DNA of 41,236 nucleotides, from positions 1-41,236 of the forward strand of contig JAAELB010000464.1 in NCBI GenBank assembly GCA_024227155.1, written 5' to 3'. The DNA is from Desulfobulbaceae bacterium. Lineage in GTDB: Bacteria; Desulfobacterota; Desulfobulbia; Desulfobulbales; Desulfocapsaceae. Below are positions 34,431 to 41,236 of this stretch, in pieces (the first letter of the stretch is position 1; the number at the start of each line of letters is the position of its first letter). The notes under the pieces were generated by a model, which did not search any database, was not told the origin of the DNA, and saw nothing but the letters and a program-made list of their open reading frames with translations. The position numbers and the translations under genes are program-made.

Positions 34431-36398
34431 ATGGGAAAAAAATTGCATTTAACAGCCGGGCAAAAACATATTTTAAAGAGTAGTTTTGAATTCTCCCTGC
34501 TCTCAGAAGAGGAGGTGGTGAGTATTGCCAGTGGACTAGAGGTGATCGCGGATCTCTCTGATGGGCATCTGGTGGAATTTTTACAAATTGCCAATCTGCT
34601 CTATAGAAGCGGGGATCCGCTCATCGATGACGCGCTCTATGATTTTAGTTTTCTTGAGGAGTTGAAGCGTCGTCATCCTGACCATTCTTTTTTGCACTCT
34701 GTGGAACCAGAAGCTGCACTTGAAAGCAAAACGGTTGAATTACCGGTTCGCATGCTTTCAACAGAAAAGGCCTATGATTTTGAGACCATGGCGCGCTGGG
34801 CAAAGCGAATTGCAAAGGTTTCAATGGAGCTTGGGATACAATTTTCATCACTTCTCTTTAGGGCTACACCTAAACTCGATGGCTATGCTGCCTATGATGA
34901 TGGCCAAAAACTGTACACCAGAGGCGATGGCCGGCGGGGTACGGATATAACGAGAGCCTTTGACCGTGGATTGAAGGTTGCATCTGGTGGGGAGAGGGGA
35001 CTGGGCGCAGGTGAGGTGGTTGTTTGTAAAAGTTATTTTGAAAATCATCTGGCTGCCCATTTCGACAACTCCCGTAATTTTCAAGCAAGTCTTATCAAGG
35101 AAAAGGAGTTGGAGCCACCCGCGGCAAAAGCTATTGAGCTTGGGCAGGCGATGTTTTACCCGTTTTCTCTCCTGCCGTCCTGGGAAGGGAGATGGCAGGA
35201 GGTGGAACAGCAGTTTGAAACCATAGTTAATAGCCTATGGGAACAGGTTGATTTTGATATCGATGGGATCGTTTTTGAAATTACCAACTCGGATATTAAA
35301 AATGAAATGGGTGCTACCCGCCATCACCATCGTTGGCAGATTGCCTATAAACGTAATACTGAAACAGCGGAGGTGAGGGTGTTAAAGGTGCTCGCTCAGA
35401 CCTCAAGGTCGGGCCGGGTAAATCCTGTGGCGGAGATAGAGCCCACAAGGCTCAGCGGTGCCTTAATAAGAAGAGCAACTGCGCATCATTATGGCATGGT
35501 CCAGGAAAAGGGGATCGGGCCGGGGGCGCTGATCAGGCTATCAAGAAGTGGTGAGGTTATACCTAAAATTGAGCAGGTACTGGAAGGTGTTGTGGCTGAA
35601 CTTCCGGAAAGCTGTCCAAGTTGCGGGGCAAGTCTTACCTGGGAGAGTGATTATCTGCAATGTGGAAATGTTCTCGATTGTCCTGCTCAGATCACAAACA
35701 GTATTGAACATTTTTTCAAGGTCCTGGGAAATATTGACGGGTTCGGGCCATCATCCATAAAGAAGATATATGATGGTGGAGTTGAGCGAGTCAGCTCTAT
35801 TTATGCTCTCCGGGAGGAAGATTTTGTAGCGTGGGGTTTTGGTCCCAAACAGGCAGAGAATATGGTGGCCCAGCTACAGCGTAGCCTTAGTGAACCTATT
35901 GAAGACTGGCGCTTTCTTGCGGCTTTTGGTGTGCATAGGATGGGCATGGGGAATTGTGAAAAGTTACTCTCCGTCTATCCCCTTGAACAACTCTTTGGTC
36001 TGGATGAGGAGCAGATAATAGAGGTTAAAGGTTTTAGTGAGAAGATAGCTCAGGAGATACTTTCCGGATTATGTATCATTAGAGAGGAATTTGATAAACT
36101 CTATAGCTTGGGGTTTAACCTTATAATTACAGCGGTTGAGGCAGGCAATGAGCCTGGTGGTCTAATGGTTCTGGCTGGAAAGCTTGTTGTTTTTACCGGC
36201 ACAATGCGCCAGGGAAACCGAAACGAGATGAAAAAACAGGCGAAAACATTAGGGGCAAAAGTTGGCAGCTCGATCACCGGAAAAACAGATATTCTGGTGT
36301 GTGGCGAAAAAGTTGGTGCAGCAAAACTGAAGAAGGCTGAAGAACTCGGCATTGAAGTCATGAATGAGAGTGACTATATCAGGATGATCACTGTATAA
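34431..36398 (+). CDS. ligA: Divergent NAD-dependent DNA ligase (LigA-like, with BRCT)
   Basis: 655 residues with LigA architecture. The N-terminal NMN-binding part (about 45-85, RSGDPLIDDALYDFSFLEEL) is followed by the nucleotidyltransferase with adenylated lysine K148 in KLDG, DGIVFEIT near 278-285 and WQIAYK with K307. The OB fold contains SRSGRVNPVAEIEPT. The zinc finger has C395, C398, C411 and C417. Helix-hairpin-helix repeats follow, and the last about 75 residues are BRCT (GKLVVFTGTMRQGNRNEMKKQ as two runs). It seals nicks using NAD+. It departs from typical LigA after KLDG: the TRGDG segment is kept, but the usual GEDVT..N pattern is RGTDITRAF. It may be the cell's LigA or a second ligase. 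Confidence 0.88.
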   Translation: MGKKLHLTAGQKHILKSSFEFSLLSEEEVVSIASGLEVIADLSDGHLVEFLQIANLLYRSGDPLIDDALYDFSFLEELKRRHPDHSFLHSVEPEAALESKTVELPVRMLSTEKAYDFETMARWAKRIAKVSMELGIQFSSLLFRATPKLDGYAAYDDGQKLYTRGDGRRGTDITRAFDRGLKVASGGERGLGAGEVVVCKSYFENHLAAHFDNSRNFQASLIKEKELEPPAAKAIELGQAMFYPFSLLPSWEGRWQEVEQQFETIVNSLWEQVDFDIDGIVFEITNSDIKNEMGATRHHHRWQIAYKRNTETAEVRVLKVLAQTSRSGRVNPVAEIEPTRLSGALIRRATAHHYGMVQEKGIGPGALIRLSRSGEVIPKIEQVLEGVVAELPESCPSCGASLTWESDYLQCGNVLDCPAQITNSIEHFFKVLGNIDGFGPSSIKKIYDGGVERVSSIYALREEDFVAWGFGPKQAENMVAQLQRSLSEPIEDWRFLAAFGVHRMGMGNCEKLLSVYPLEQLFGLDEEQIIEVKGFSEKIAQEILSGLCIIREEFDKLYSLGFNLIITAVEAGNEPGGLMVLAGKLVVFTGTMRQGNRNEMKKQAKTLGAKVGSSITGKTDILVCGEKVGAAKLKKAEELGIEVMNESDYIRMITV

Positions 36399-36419
36399 GC
36401 ATAAATTTGAGGAGACAGT

Positions 36420-36581
36420 ATGGAAAAATATGTGTGTGCATTGTGTGGTTATGTTTACGATCCAGAGTTGGGTGACCCCGATGAGGAGATTGCAGCAGGA
36501 ACATCGTTTGATGAATTACCAGAGGACTGGACCTGTCCTGTTTGTGGTGCTGGGAAAGAGGACTTTTCCAAGAAGGGTTAG
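36420..36581 (+). CDS. Rubredoxin
   Basis: 53 residues, the classic rubredoxin size. The four iron-binding cysteines are C6 and C9 (CALC) and C39 and C42 (CPVC), with the conserved aromatic residues YVYDPELGD and DWTCPVCG. It is a cytoplasmic one-electron carrier, in sulfate reducers typically serving oxygen- or superoxide-reducing enzymes. GAGGAG lies 6 nt upstream of the ATG. It follows the ligase gene by 21 nt and may be co-transcribed with it, although a functional link is not obvious. A hairpin terminator starts at its stop codon. Confidence 0.97.
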   Translation: MEKYVCALCGYVYDPELGDPDEEIAAGTSFDELPEDWTCPVCGAGKEDFSKKG

Positions 36582-36611
36582 TGAGGAGTTGTATTGCCAA
36601 CTCCTCACCCT
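36581..36611. terminator. Bidirectional terminator between rubredoxin and the tautomerase gene
   Basis: GTGAGGAGTT (36581-36590) and AACTCCTCAC (36599-36608) are a perfect 10-bp stem around an 8-nt loop, between two converging genes. Only short T-runs (CCCTTT) flank it. Confidence 0.7.
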
Positions 36612-36618
36612 TTGTTCG

Positions 36619-36807
36619 TTATTCGGGTGGATCGAGCAGCACCCCTGCCTTGGCAATGTTCTCTTTTTCAACCTCATCGATGAAAATAAGTATGGCCTCA
36701 GGAGGTTTGTTTGCTTCTTTGCTGATGACCTCGGTGACACCTTTTGAAATTTTTGCCTTTTGCTCTTTAGTCAGGGTTCCTGCAACTCGTATATTAACGT
36801 ATGGCAT
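36619..36807 (-). CDS. 4-oxalocrotonate tautomerase family enzyme
   Basis: 62 residues, the small-subunit size of this family. After loss of Met the N terminus is proline (MPYVNIRVAG), the catalytic base. The helix (TKEQKAKISKGVTEVISKEA) and the strand AILIFIDEV match. These hexameric enzymes tautomerise enol/keto acids or related compounds; the physiological substrate in a sulfate reducer is unknown. It is a single gene with convergent rubredoxin behind it. Confidence 0.92.
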   Translation of the reverse strand: MPYVNIRVAGTLTKEQKAKISKGVTEVISKEANKPPEAILIFIDEVEKENIAKAGVLLDPPE

Positions 36808-37123
36808 AGCTGATCCTTTTTGAATGTTTTCTGTTGTTGGCTTTTCTGCATAGACTTAGTCCGACAATGTAAGTGTACCCGTTTTTCAAAGCTGAAAAAA
36901 GAATAAAGTAAATTGATCAGATGTTGAGACCTGGCTTAACTCTCCTTGCTGCTTGTCATTACACCATGAATGTGCTATGTCCATTGCAGTTGTCGAAATT
37001 TTAGTACCTCAGAAATTTATTCGAAGTCTGCGCTTATCTAGTTTTTTATGAATGAATTTCGTGAAGGTACTTATCCAAGCATTTCAAAAAGTTCCAATTT
37101 ATTCGGGTTAGAAAGAGGACGAT
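36808..37123. other. 316-bp divergent intergenic region before galE
   Basis: AT-rich, no gene supported. It contains copy B of the short dispersed repeat (37051-37072) close to the galE start. The galE ribosome site (AAGAGGAC) precedes its ATG. Confidence 0.5.
37051..37072 (+). repeat. Short dispersed repeat, copy B
   Basis: Matches 11277-11298 with one change (GTGAAGGTACTT against GTGAAGATACTT). It lies about 50 nt upstream of galE. Confidence 0.5.
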
Positions 37124-38140
37124 ATGCATATACTGGTTGCTGGTGGGGCGGGATATATAGGCAGTCATACCTGTCTGGAGCTATTGAACAGAGGGTATGA
37201 AGTAACTGTTGTAGATAACCTTTCCAACTCAAGTCGGGAATCGTTGAGCCGGGTGGAGAAGTTGACCGGCAAGCCCATTCAGTTTTATGAGGTGGATCTG
37301 CTTGATAAGGCGGGTTTGACGAATGTTTTTGAAAGCGTTGAGGTAATGTTTGATGCGGTGATTCATTTTGCTGGCAAGAAGGCGGTGGGGGAGTCGGTTG
37401 AAAAGCCTCTCATGTATTACCAGAACAATATCACCGGCACTCTGGTTCTTGCTGAGGTTATGGCCGGTTTTGATGTGAAAAACATCATCTTCAGCTCTTC
37501 AGCCACAGTCTATGGTGATCCGGCAACTGTACCCATTGTCGAGAATTTTCCACTTTCCTGTACCAACCCCTACGGACGCACCAAACTCATGGTTGAAGAA
37601 ATCCTCAGTGACCTGCATGTTGCGGACAGTAGCTGGAATGTATGTTTACTCCGCTACTTTAATCCGGTGGGAGCTCATAAAAGCGGGCTCATTGGGGAAG
37701 ATCCAAACGGGATTCCCAATAATTTGGTCCCCTATATCTCCCAGGTAGCTGTTGGGAAGCTGGAACAGCTCTCAGTGTACGGTGATGATTATCAGACTCC
37801 TGATGGTACCGGGGTGAGAGATTATATCCATGTCGTTGACCTTGCGCTGGGGCATGTGAAGGCCTTGGAAAAAGTTGCCCAGGCCCCGGGGCTGGTTGTC
37901 TATAATTTAGGTACCGGCACAGGTTACAGTGTTCTTGATATGGTAGAGGCTTTTGGCAAAGCGTGTGGGGCCAGTGTGCCGTACAGGGTTGTTGCCCGCC
38001 GCCCCGGCGATATTGCTGCCTGCTATGCCGATCCTGCGAAGGCCCGTAGTGAACTGGGCTGGGTTGCTCAATATGGTTTGGCAGAGATGTGTGAGGATAC
38101 CTGGCGATGGCAGAAACAAAATCCGGAAGGGTATAGGTGA
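37124..38140 (+). CDS. galE: UDP-glucose 4-epimerase
   Basis: 338 residues, the same as E. coli GalE. An extended SDR enzyme with the NAD motif GGAGYIG (7-13), DNLSNSS (31-37) that binds the ribose, the catalytic serine in SSSATVYG (S126) and the Y150..K154 pair in [16 protein letters not shown] and [11 protein letters not shown] are typical GalE segments. It interconverts UDP-glucose and UDP-galactose for lipopolysaccharide or exopolysaccharide. GAGGA precedes the ATG. It is a single gene; no other gal or polysaccharide genes are near. Confidence 0.96.
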   Translation: MHILVAGGAGYIGSHTCLELLNRGYEVTVVDNLSNSSRESLSRVEKLTGKPIQFYEVDLLDKAGLTNVFESVEVMFDAVIHFAGKKAVGESVEKPLMYYQNNITGTLVLAEVMAGFDVKNIIFSSSATVYGDPATVPIVENFPLSCTNPYGRTKLMVEEILSDLHVADSSWNVCLLRYFNPVGAHKSGLIGEDPNGIPNNLVPYISQVAVGKLEQLSVYGDDYQTPDGTGVRDYIHVVDLALGHVKALEKVAQAPGLVVYNLGTGTGYSVLDMVEAFGKACGASVPYRVVARRPGDIAACYADPAKARSELGWVAQYGLAEMCEDTWRWQKQNPEGYR

Positions 38141-38176
38141 AATGGTACAGTTAGAACATCTGCATAGTTGAGAGAT

Positions 38177-38209
38177 CGTTGCCGCTTTTCAGAAGAAAAA
38201 CGGCAACGA
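38177..38209. terminator. Probable hairpin terminator between galE and the stress protein gene
   Basis: TCGTTGCCGCTTTT pairs with AAAACGGCAACGA with one G-U-type irregularity, between two converging genes. No strong T-run follows on either strand, though T-rich sequence is close by. Confidence 0.55.
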
Positions 38210-38228
38210 CTGAACGTCTGTATTTCTT

Positions 38229-38750
38229 TTAACCAGCAGTTGCAGGGACAACCAGAACCGGGATTTTTGATTTTTTCAGAATTGATTTTATATTTTTACC
38301 AACTGAAATGCCGGATAATAGTCCCTCGCTGGCACCCATAACAATAAGATCACAGTCATTTTCAACTGCTTGCTCAAGAATAACCTCAACCACCTCTCCG
38401 TTTTTGACCACTATCTCATAGTTGGAGAATTCGTAGTCTTCGTCCTGGTCCTGGTTTTCCTTGCAAAATTGGCTGAGAGCAGTTCGTACCATTTGTTTAG
38501 GAGTCACTTTGCCTACAAGGGCGTGTTTGGCTTCTTCTCTGTTGTTTCTCACAATTTTTTGCCAGGCATCATGGCCAAAGAGGCTGCTGACATAGCCTTC
38601 ATAGCTTCCCGAAGGCTGTCCTTCCATAATATGGAGTAAAATGAGCTTTGCATCTGACTGTTTTGCCAACATAGCAGCCTGTTTGAAAGCAATGCGACTG
38701 GCATTGCTTAGATTTGATGTGAACAGGATCGTTTTGTATTCATTCGACAT
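38229..38750 (-). CDS. Universal stress protein (UspA family)
   Basis: 173 residues. N-terminal KTILFTSNLSNASRIAFKQA, a variable middle part about 25 residues longer than in short UspA proteins, and the C-terminal CDLIVMGASEGLLSGISVGK, then IPVLVVPA. The ATP-binding pattern G-2x-G-9x-G-S/T is not intact: the segment reads GASEG and continues GISVGKN, so nucleotide binding is doubtful. The protein is cytoplasmic. Its role is only known at family level, as a stress-induced protein. It is a single gene. Confidence 0.9.
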   Translation of the reverse strand: MSNEYKTILFTSNLSNASRIAFKQAAMLAKQSDAKLILLHIMEGQPSGSYEGYVSSLFGHDAWQKIVRNNREEAKHALVGKVTPKQMVRTALSQFCKENQDQDEDYEFSNYEIVVKNGEVVEVILEQAVENDCDLIVMGASEGLLSGISVGKNIKSILKKSKIPVLVVPATAG

Positions 38751-39024
38751 AATGTAGTATTCCTAGCTTTAAAAGAAAAATAAAAGAGGCAGTTTATAGT
38801 GCCTGACCTTCATGTTGTGTATAGATTGTCTAAGATGATAATAAAATATACCACTTTTACATAATGACAATGGCATTTTTCGCCAGTGGAATGTCCGATT
38901 TCTTTTTCTGTGCTAGGTTATTAGTGTTTGAGCTGAAGGTCAATACAGGTCAAACATCACCCTTGCCATAATAATGCCGGCAAAAGGGCGACAATTTCAA
39001 TGGATTCCCAATCTCTCTTAATAA

Positions 39025-39363
39025 ATGTTGGGGATATCTTTTTTTCTAGCAGAGCGAACCCACTTAGGTACGAATGGAGCAATAATATCTTGGGAAACAA
39101 CAGCCATTTCGATAAAAGAAGGGCAAACCAAACTTATTCTTGCAACCATTCAATAAAACCTGGAAGAATTGGGTACAGACAAAAAAAATATTCTGGCGGC
39201 TCACGTTTTTATCTCAAATATGGGAGAAAAAAACAGAATGGATGCAATTTGGAACGAATGGATGGGCGACAACCCGGATAACTGGCCTCAGCGAGCATGT
39301 CTCGGTGTCACTCTTGATGGCAATATTTTGATTGAAATAACGGGTACTGCCAGCATTAGATGA
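39025..39363 (+). pseudogene. RidA (YjgF/YER057c/UK114) family gene, broken by an in-frame stop
   Basis: One frame gives QTKLILATIQ, a TAA stop (39154-39156), then NLEELGTDKKNILAAHVFIS and on to WPQRACLGV and ILIEITGTA before the stop at 39361. The two sides together match the C-terminal two thirds of a RidA protein (QTxxVLxNIxxxLxxxGTDKxNIL, then RAC, then the EI end). The N-terminal part up to the TAA is poorly conserved and preceded by two stops (39019-39024). RidA removes reactive enamine/imine intermediates. A TAA cannot be selenocysteine. This looks like a decayed gene, with sequencing error as the alternative. Confidence 0.7.
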
Positions 39364-39588
39364 GACGCTTCAACGCAAACTTTTGCAAAAAAGTGTTGGA
39401 ATACTTCTCAAAGATAGATTCTTAAGAGCTGGGTGATTATCTGGATGATCCGGTTCTCACCACTGCCACCCCTTAGTTCCCCCCAACCAATTTCTTTTCC
39501 CGGTGACGATTCAGCGATAAAAATTTAAAAAATTTAGGGGGGATCACTATATGATACCCCACGTATGGCATAATCTGATTCCAGGATG
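39364..39588. other. Non-coding or decayed stretch between two broken genes
   Basis: No frame without stops and no recognised motif. A low-complexity stretch, AAAAATTTAAAAAATTTAGG, lies near 39518-39537. Confidence 0.4.
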
Positions 39589-39589
39589 A

Positions 39590-40054
39590 GTGTTGGTCTT
39601 GTCGAGGCAGTTGGATGAACGTAGAGAATTCTGCAAAATTATTTCAAGAGTTCCCTGGTCTGTTTTCGACTCATGGCTATGAACAGTTTTGTTAGTCGGC
39701 AAGAGTATAAGTGTAATTACCCCTCTAACTTCCATAAAAATGCTGAAATCTGAGGGGTATTTGATGAATAATTGTTGCCGGGACTTTATGGGCCAATGTT
39801 CACAGCTTACATATGCTGTATTTTCAATCAGGAGCCTGGTGGGAGAGCGCCTGGCTACCCTCGGTCTTTTCTGTGACGAAAACTATTGGCGTTTTGATCA
39901 ATGTGTCGGGCCGTCAAATGCGAATGTTACGGAAGAGATCCGTGAATATCTAGACGAAGATGAGATATTGCAGACAGAACGCTTTGTTACAGAGCTGTAT
40001 TACATCTCACACGAAGTTGCCAGGCTGATGAATGCCACTGTTGAATACCACTGA
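39590..40054 (+). pseudogene. PcfJ-like domain protein, 5' part broken (possible pseudogene)
   Basis: The intact part, from a TTG at 39689 to the stop at 40054, gives up to 121 residues. It resembles the C-terminal PcfJ-type domain: LKSEGYLMNNCCRDF, AVFSIRSLVGERLATLGL, WRFDQCVGPSNANV and a final helix. The same frame upstream (39590-39679) reads like coding sequence (RREFCKIISRVPWSVFDSWL), is cut by TGA at 39680-39682, and begins after another stop at 39587. No good ribosome site precedes 39689 or the ATG at 39740. It is therefore probably a truncated remnant; a short functional gene starting at 39740 cannot be excluded. PcfJ-like proteins are mostly of unknown function. Confidence 0.5.
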
Positions 40055-40255
40055 TTATCGGTATTTCTCTGATATAATGATCAATTGTTCTGTCAATCAT
40101 GGAATGTCGGTGGTTTTAACCTTAAATATTTTATCGTTTACCGAGGGTGGGTGAATAAGAATTTGCCCTTGATATAAAAATATCTTTTGTGCTAATAACT
40201 TATGTTGCTAGAATATTCGCTTTATCTTAAACCCCTAACTCCTCAATGACTAAAC

Positions 40256-41035
40256 ATGATTACATACGAAAATGATCACTATTTGACCAGAAATACGGGT
40301 GTGGCCTTTCTCGCTAGAGTATTCCCTTCATTCTTTTTCTATTTTCATTTGATTCTTATTATATTCCAGGCCAGTAGGAAGGCCCAGAAAGGAAGATATA
40401 ATGGCAAAAAATGGATACGCAGTAGCTACGATGTGATGCGAAAACTGGAAGCAATTGGCCTTAAGGTAGACATTAAAGGAATTGAGAATGTAAAAAAAGT
40501 GGAGGGGCCTTTGGTAATTGTTGGTAACCACATGAGTATGATGGAGACGTTGCTACTGCCAGTAATGATTCAACCTGAAAAAGATGTGACCTTTGTTATC
40601 AAGGAGTCGCTGCTTAACTATCCTGTTTTTAAACATGTGATACGCTCTAGAAACCCTGTCGCAGTAACCAGAACTAATCCCAGGCAAGATTTAAAAACAG
40701 TTATGAGTGAAGGTGTTGACCGCCTTGATAGCAATGTTTCAGTCATAGTTTTTCCACAAACGACCAGGGCGGCTACATTCGATCCTGCGCAAATGAGTTC
40801 AATCGGAGTAAAGCTTGCTAAGAAAGCGGGTGTACCAGTAGTGCCATTAGCTCTGAAGACGGATGCCTGGGAGAATGGCAAACAACTCAAAGACTTTGGT
40901 CGGATCAATGTTAACAAAACGGCCTATTTTTCTTTTGGAGAGCCGATGTCAGTAACAGGTAAGGGAGGAAGTGAGCAGCAAGCAGTAAATGATTTTATAA
41001 CGACCCATCATGCCTTGTGGAATGATGCTGAATGA
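40256..41035 (+). CDS. 1-acyl-sn-glycerol-3-phosphate acyltransferase-family protein (PlsC-like)
   Basis: 259 residues. A membrane-associated hydrophobic segment lies near 20-38 (RVFPSFFFYFHLILIIFQAS). Acyltransferase block 1 is NHMSMMET, an H-x4-E version of the usual H-x4-D; block 3 reads VFPQTTRAATFDP in place of FPEGTRS; then IGVKLAKKAGVPVVPLALKT. These substitutions recur in a PlsC-like subfamily common in Desulfobacterota, so the protein is probably active, but the acceptor lipid is uncertain. It acts at the inner face of the cytoplasmic membrane. The ATG at 40256 has no strong ribosome site. Confidence 0.87.
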   Translation: MITYENDHYLTRNTGVAFLARVFPSFFFYFHLILIIFQASRKAQKGRYNGKKWIRSSYDVMRKLEAIGLKVDIKGIENVKKVEGPLVIVGNHMSMMETLLLPVMIQPEKDVTFVIKESLLNYPVFKHVIRSRNPVAVTRTNPRQDLKTVMSEGVDRLDSNVSVIVFPQTTRAATFDPAQMSSIGVKLAKKAGVPVVPLALKTDAWENGKQLKDFGRINVNKTAYFSFGEPMSVTGKGGSEQQAVNDFITTHHALWNDAE

Positions 41036-41169
41036 CGTTGGAGAGTGAGGCAGTTTGCATGAATAAAACGGCACTAACCCCGCAAGGCAGACCTCGTAAA
41101 TTTTGCATGTTGCCCTCTTTTCACAAAACGTAACATCAGTGATTAAGAGAAAAACTGGACATTTCGATT

Positions 41170-41236
41170 CGTCATTCCGGCAGGCTTTTAGCCGGAATCC
41201 AAGCAATGGTGATGTTTCTGGATCCCGGCTAAAAGC
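41170..41236. repeat. Palindromic dispersed repeat cut by the window end
   Basis: GCTTTTAGCCGGAATCC (41184-41200) and GGATCCCGGCTAAAAGC (41220-41236) are inverted arms with one mismatch. They are preceded by CGTCATTCCGGCAG, a start common to widespread proteobacterial REP/MITE-like repeats. The other end, expected to mirror CGTCATTCC, would lie outside the window. Confidence 0.75.

Noticed and set aside
39680-39682. TGA in the PcfJ-like frame as another selenocysteine codon
   Set aside because: The flanking residues show no redox motif and there is another stop upstream at 39587; gene decay explains it better.

Overview
The window looks like a chromosomal segment of a sulfate- or sulfur-metabolising Desulfobacterota bacterium, most like the Desulfobulbales. 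The reasons are gene content, not a database search: a canonical DsrC with both C-terminal cysteines, a cobA-hemD fusion, PPDK with its regulatory protein, an ApgM-type homoserine kinase candidate, a rubredoxin, and a probable selenoprotein. Nearly all genes are housekeeping genes; no phage, integrase, CRISPR array or intact insertion sequence was seen.

Left part (1-17 kb). A minus-strand group runs hom, an apgM-like gene (probable homoserine kinase), a YbgC-type thioesterase, the initiator tRNA and a terminator. On the plus strand follow adk and cobA-hemD; overlapping the end of the latter is a small protein with a CULT (cereblon-type thalidomide-binding) domain. A very large SNF2/HepA-type ATPase and ppiD follow on the minus strand, then dsrC on the plus strand with its own promoter and terminator. 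A minus-strand cell-envelope operon encodes an M23 peptidase, a bactofilin, a zinc-ribbon protein and an ATP-grasp ligase.

Middle part (17-33 kb). An ABC-F ATPase, a DUF1638-hydantoinase/oxoprolinase fusion and a sodium:solute symporter lie on the plus strand. They meet, 4 nt apart, a minus-strand hybrid histidine kinase. Upstream of that are a threonine aldolase and the most striking locus of the window. This is a membrane rhodanese whose active-site cysteine and second cysteine are both encoded by TGA. The frame then runs on into a DsbD-type electron transporter with a C-terminal thioredoxin domain. A SECIS-like hairpin lies at the right distance, so it reads as one 583-residue selenoprotein with two Sec residues. 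ppdK and its regulator gene ppsR then converge on an elaborate nested inverted repeat.

Right part (33-41 kb). A LysR regulator, a divergent NAD-dependent DNA ligase, rubredoxin, a tautomerase, galE, a universal stress protein, a decayed stretch with a broken RidA gene and a broken or truncated PcfJ-like gene, and an acyltransferase. The window ends inside a palindromic dispersed repeat.

Non-coding structure worth noting: two copies of a 170-200 bp intergenic repeat with conserved interior boxes but different, self-complementary ends (3531-3698 and 31945-32147), and a separate 340 bp element with inverted ends before the LysR gene.
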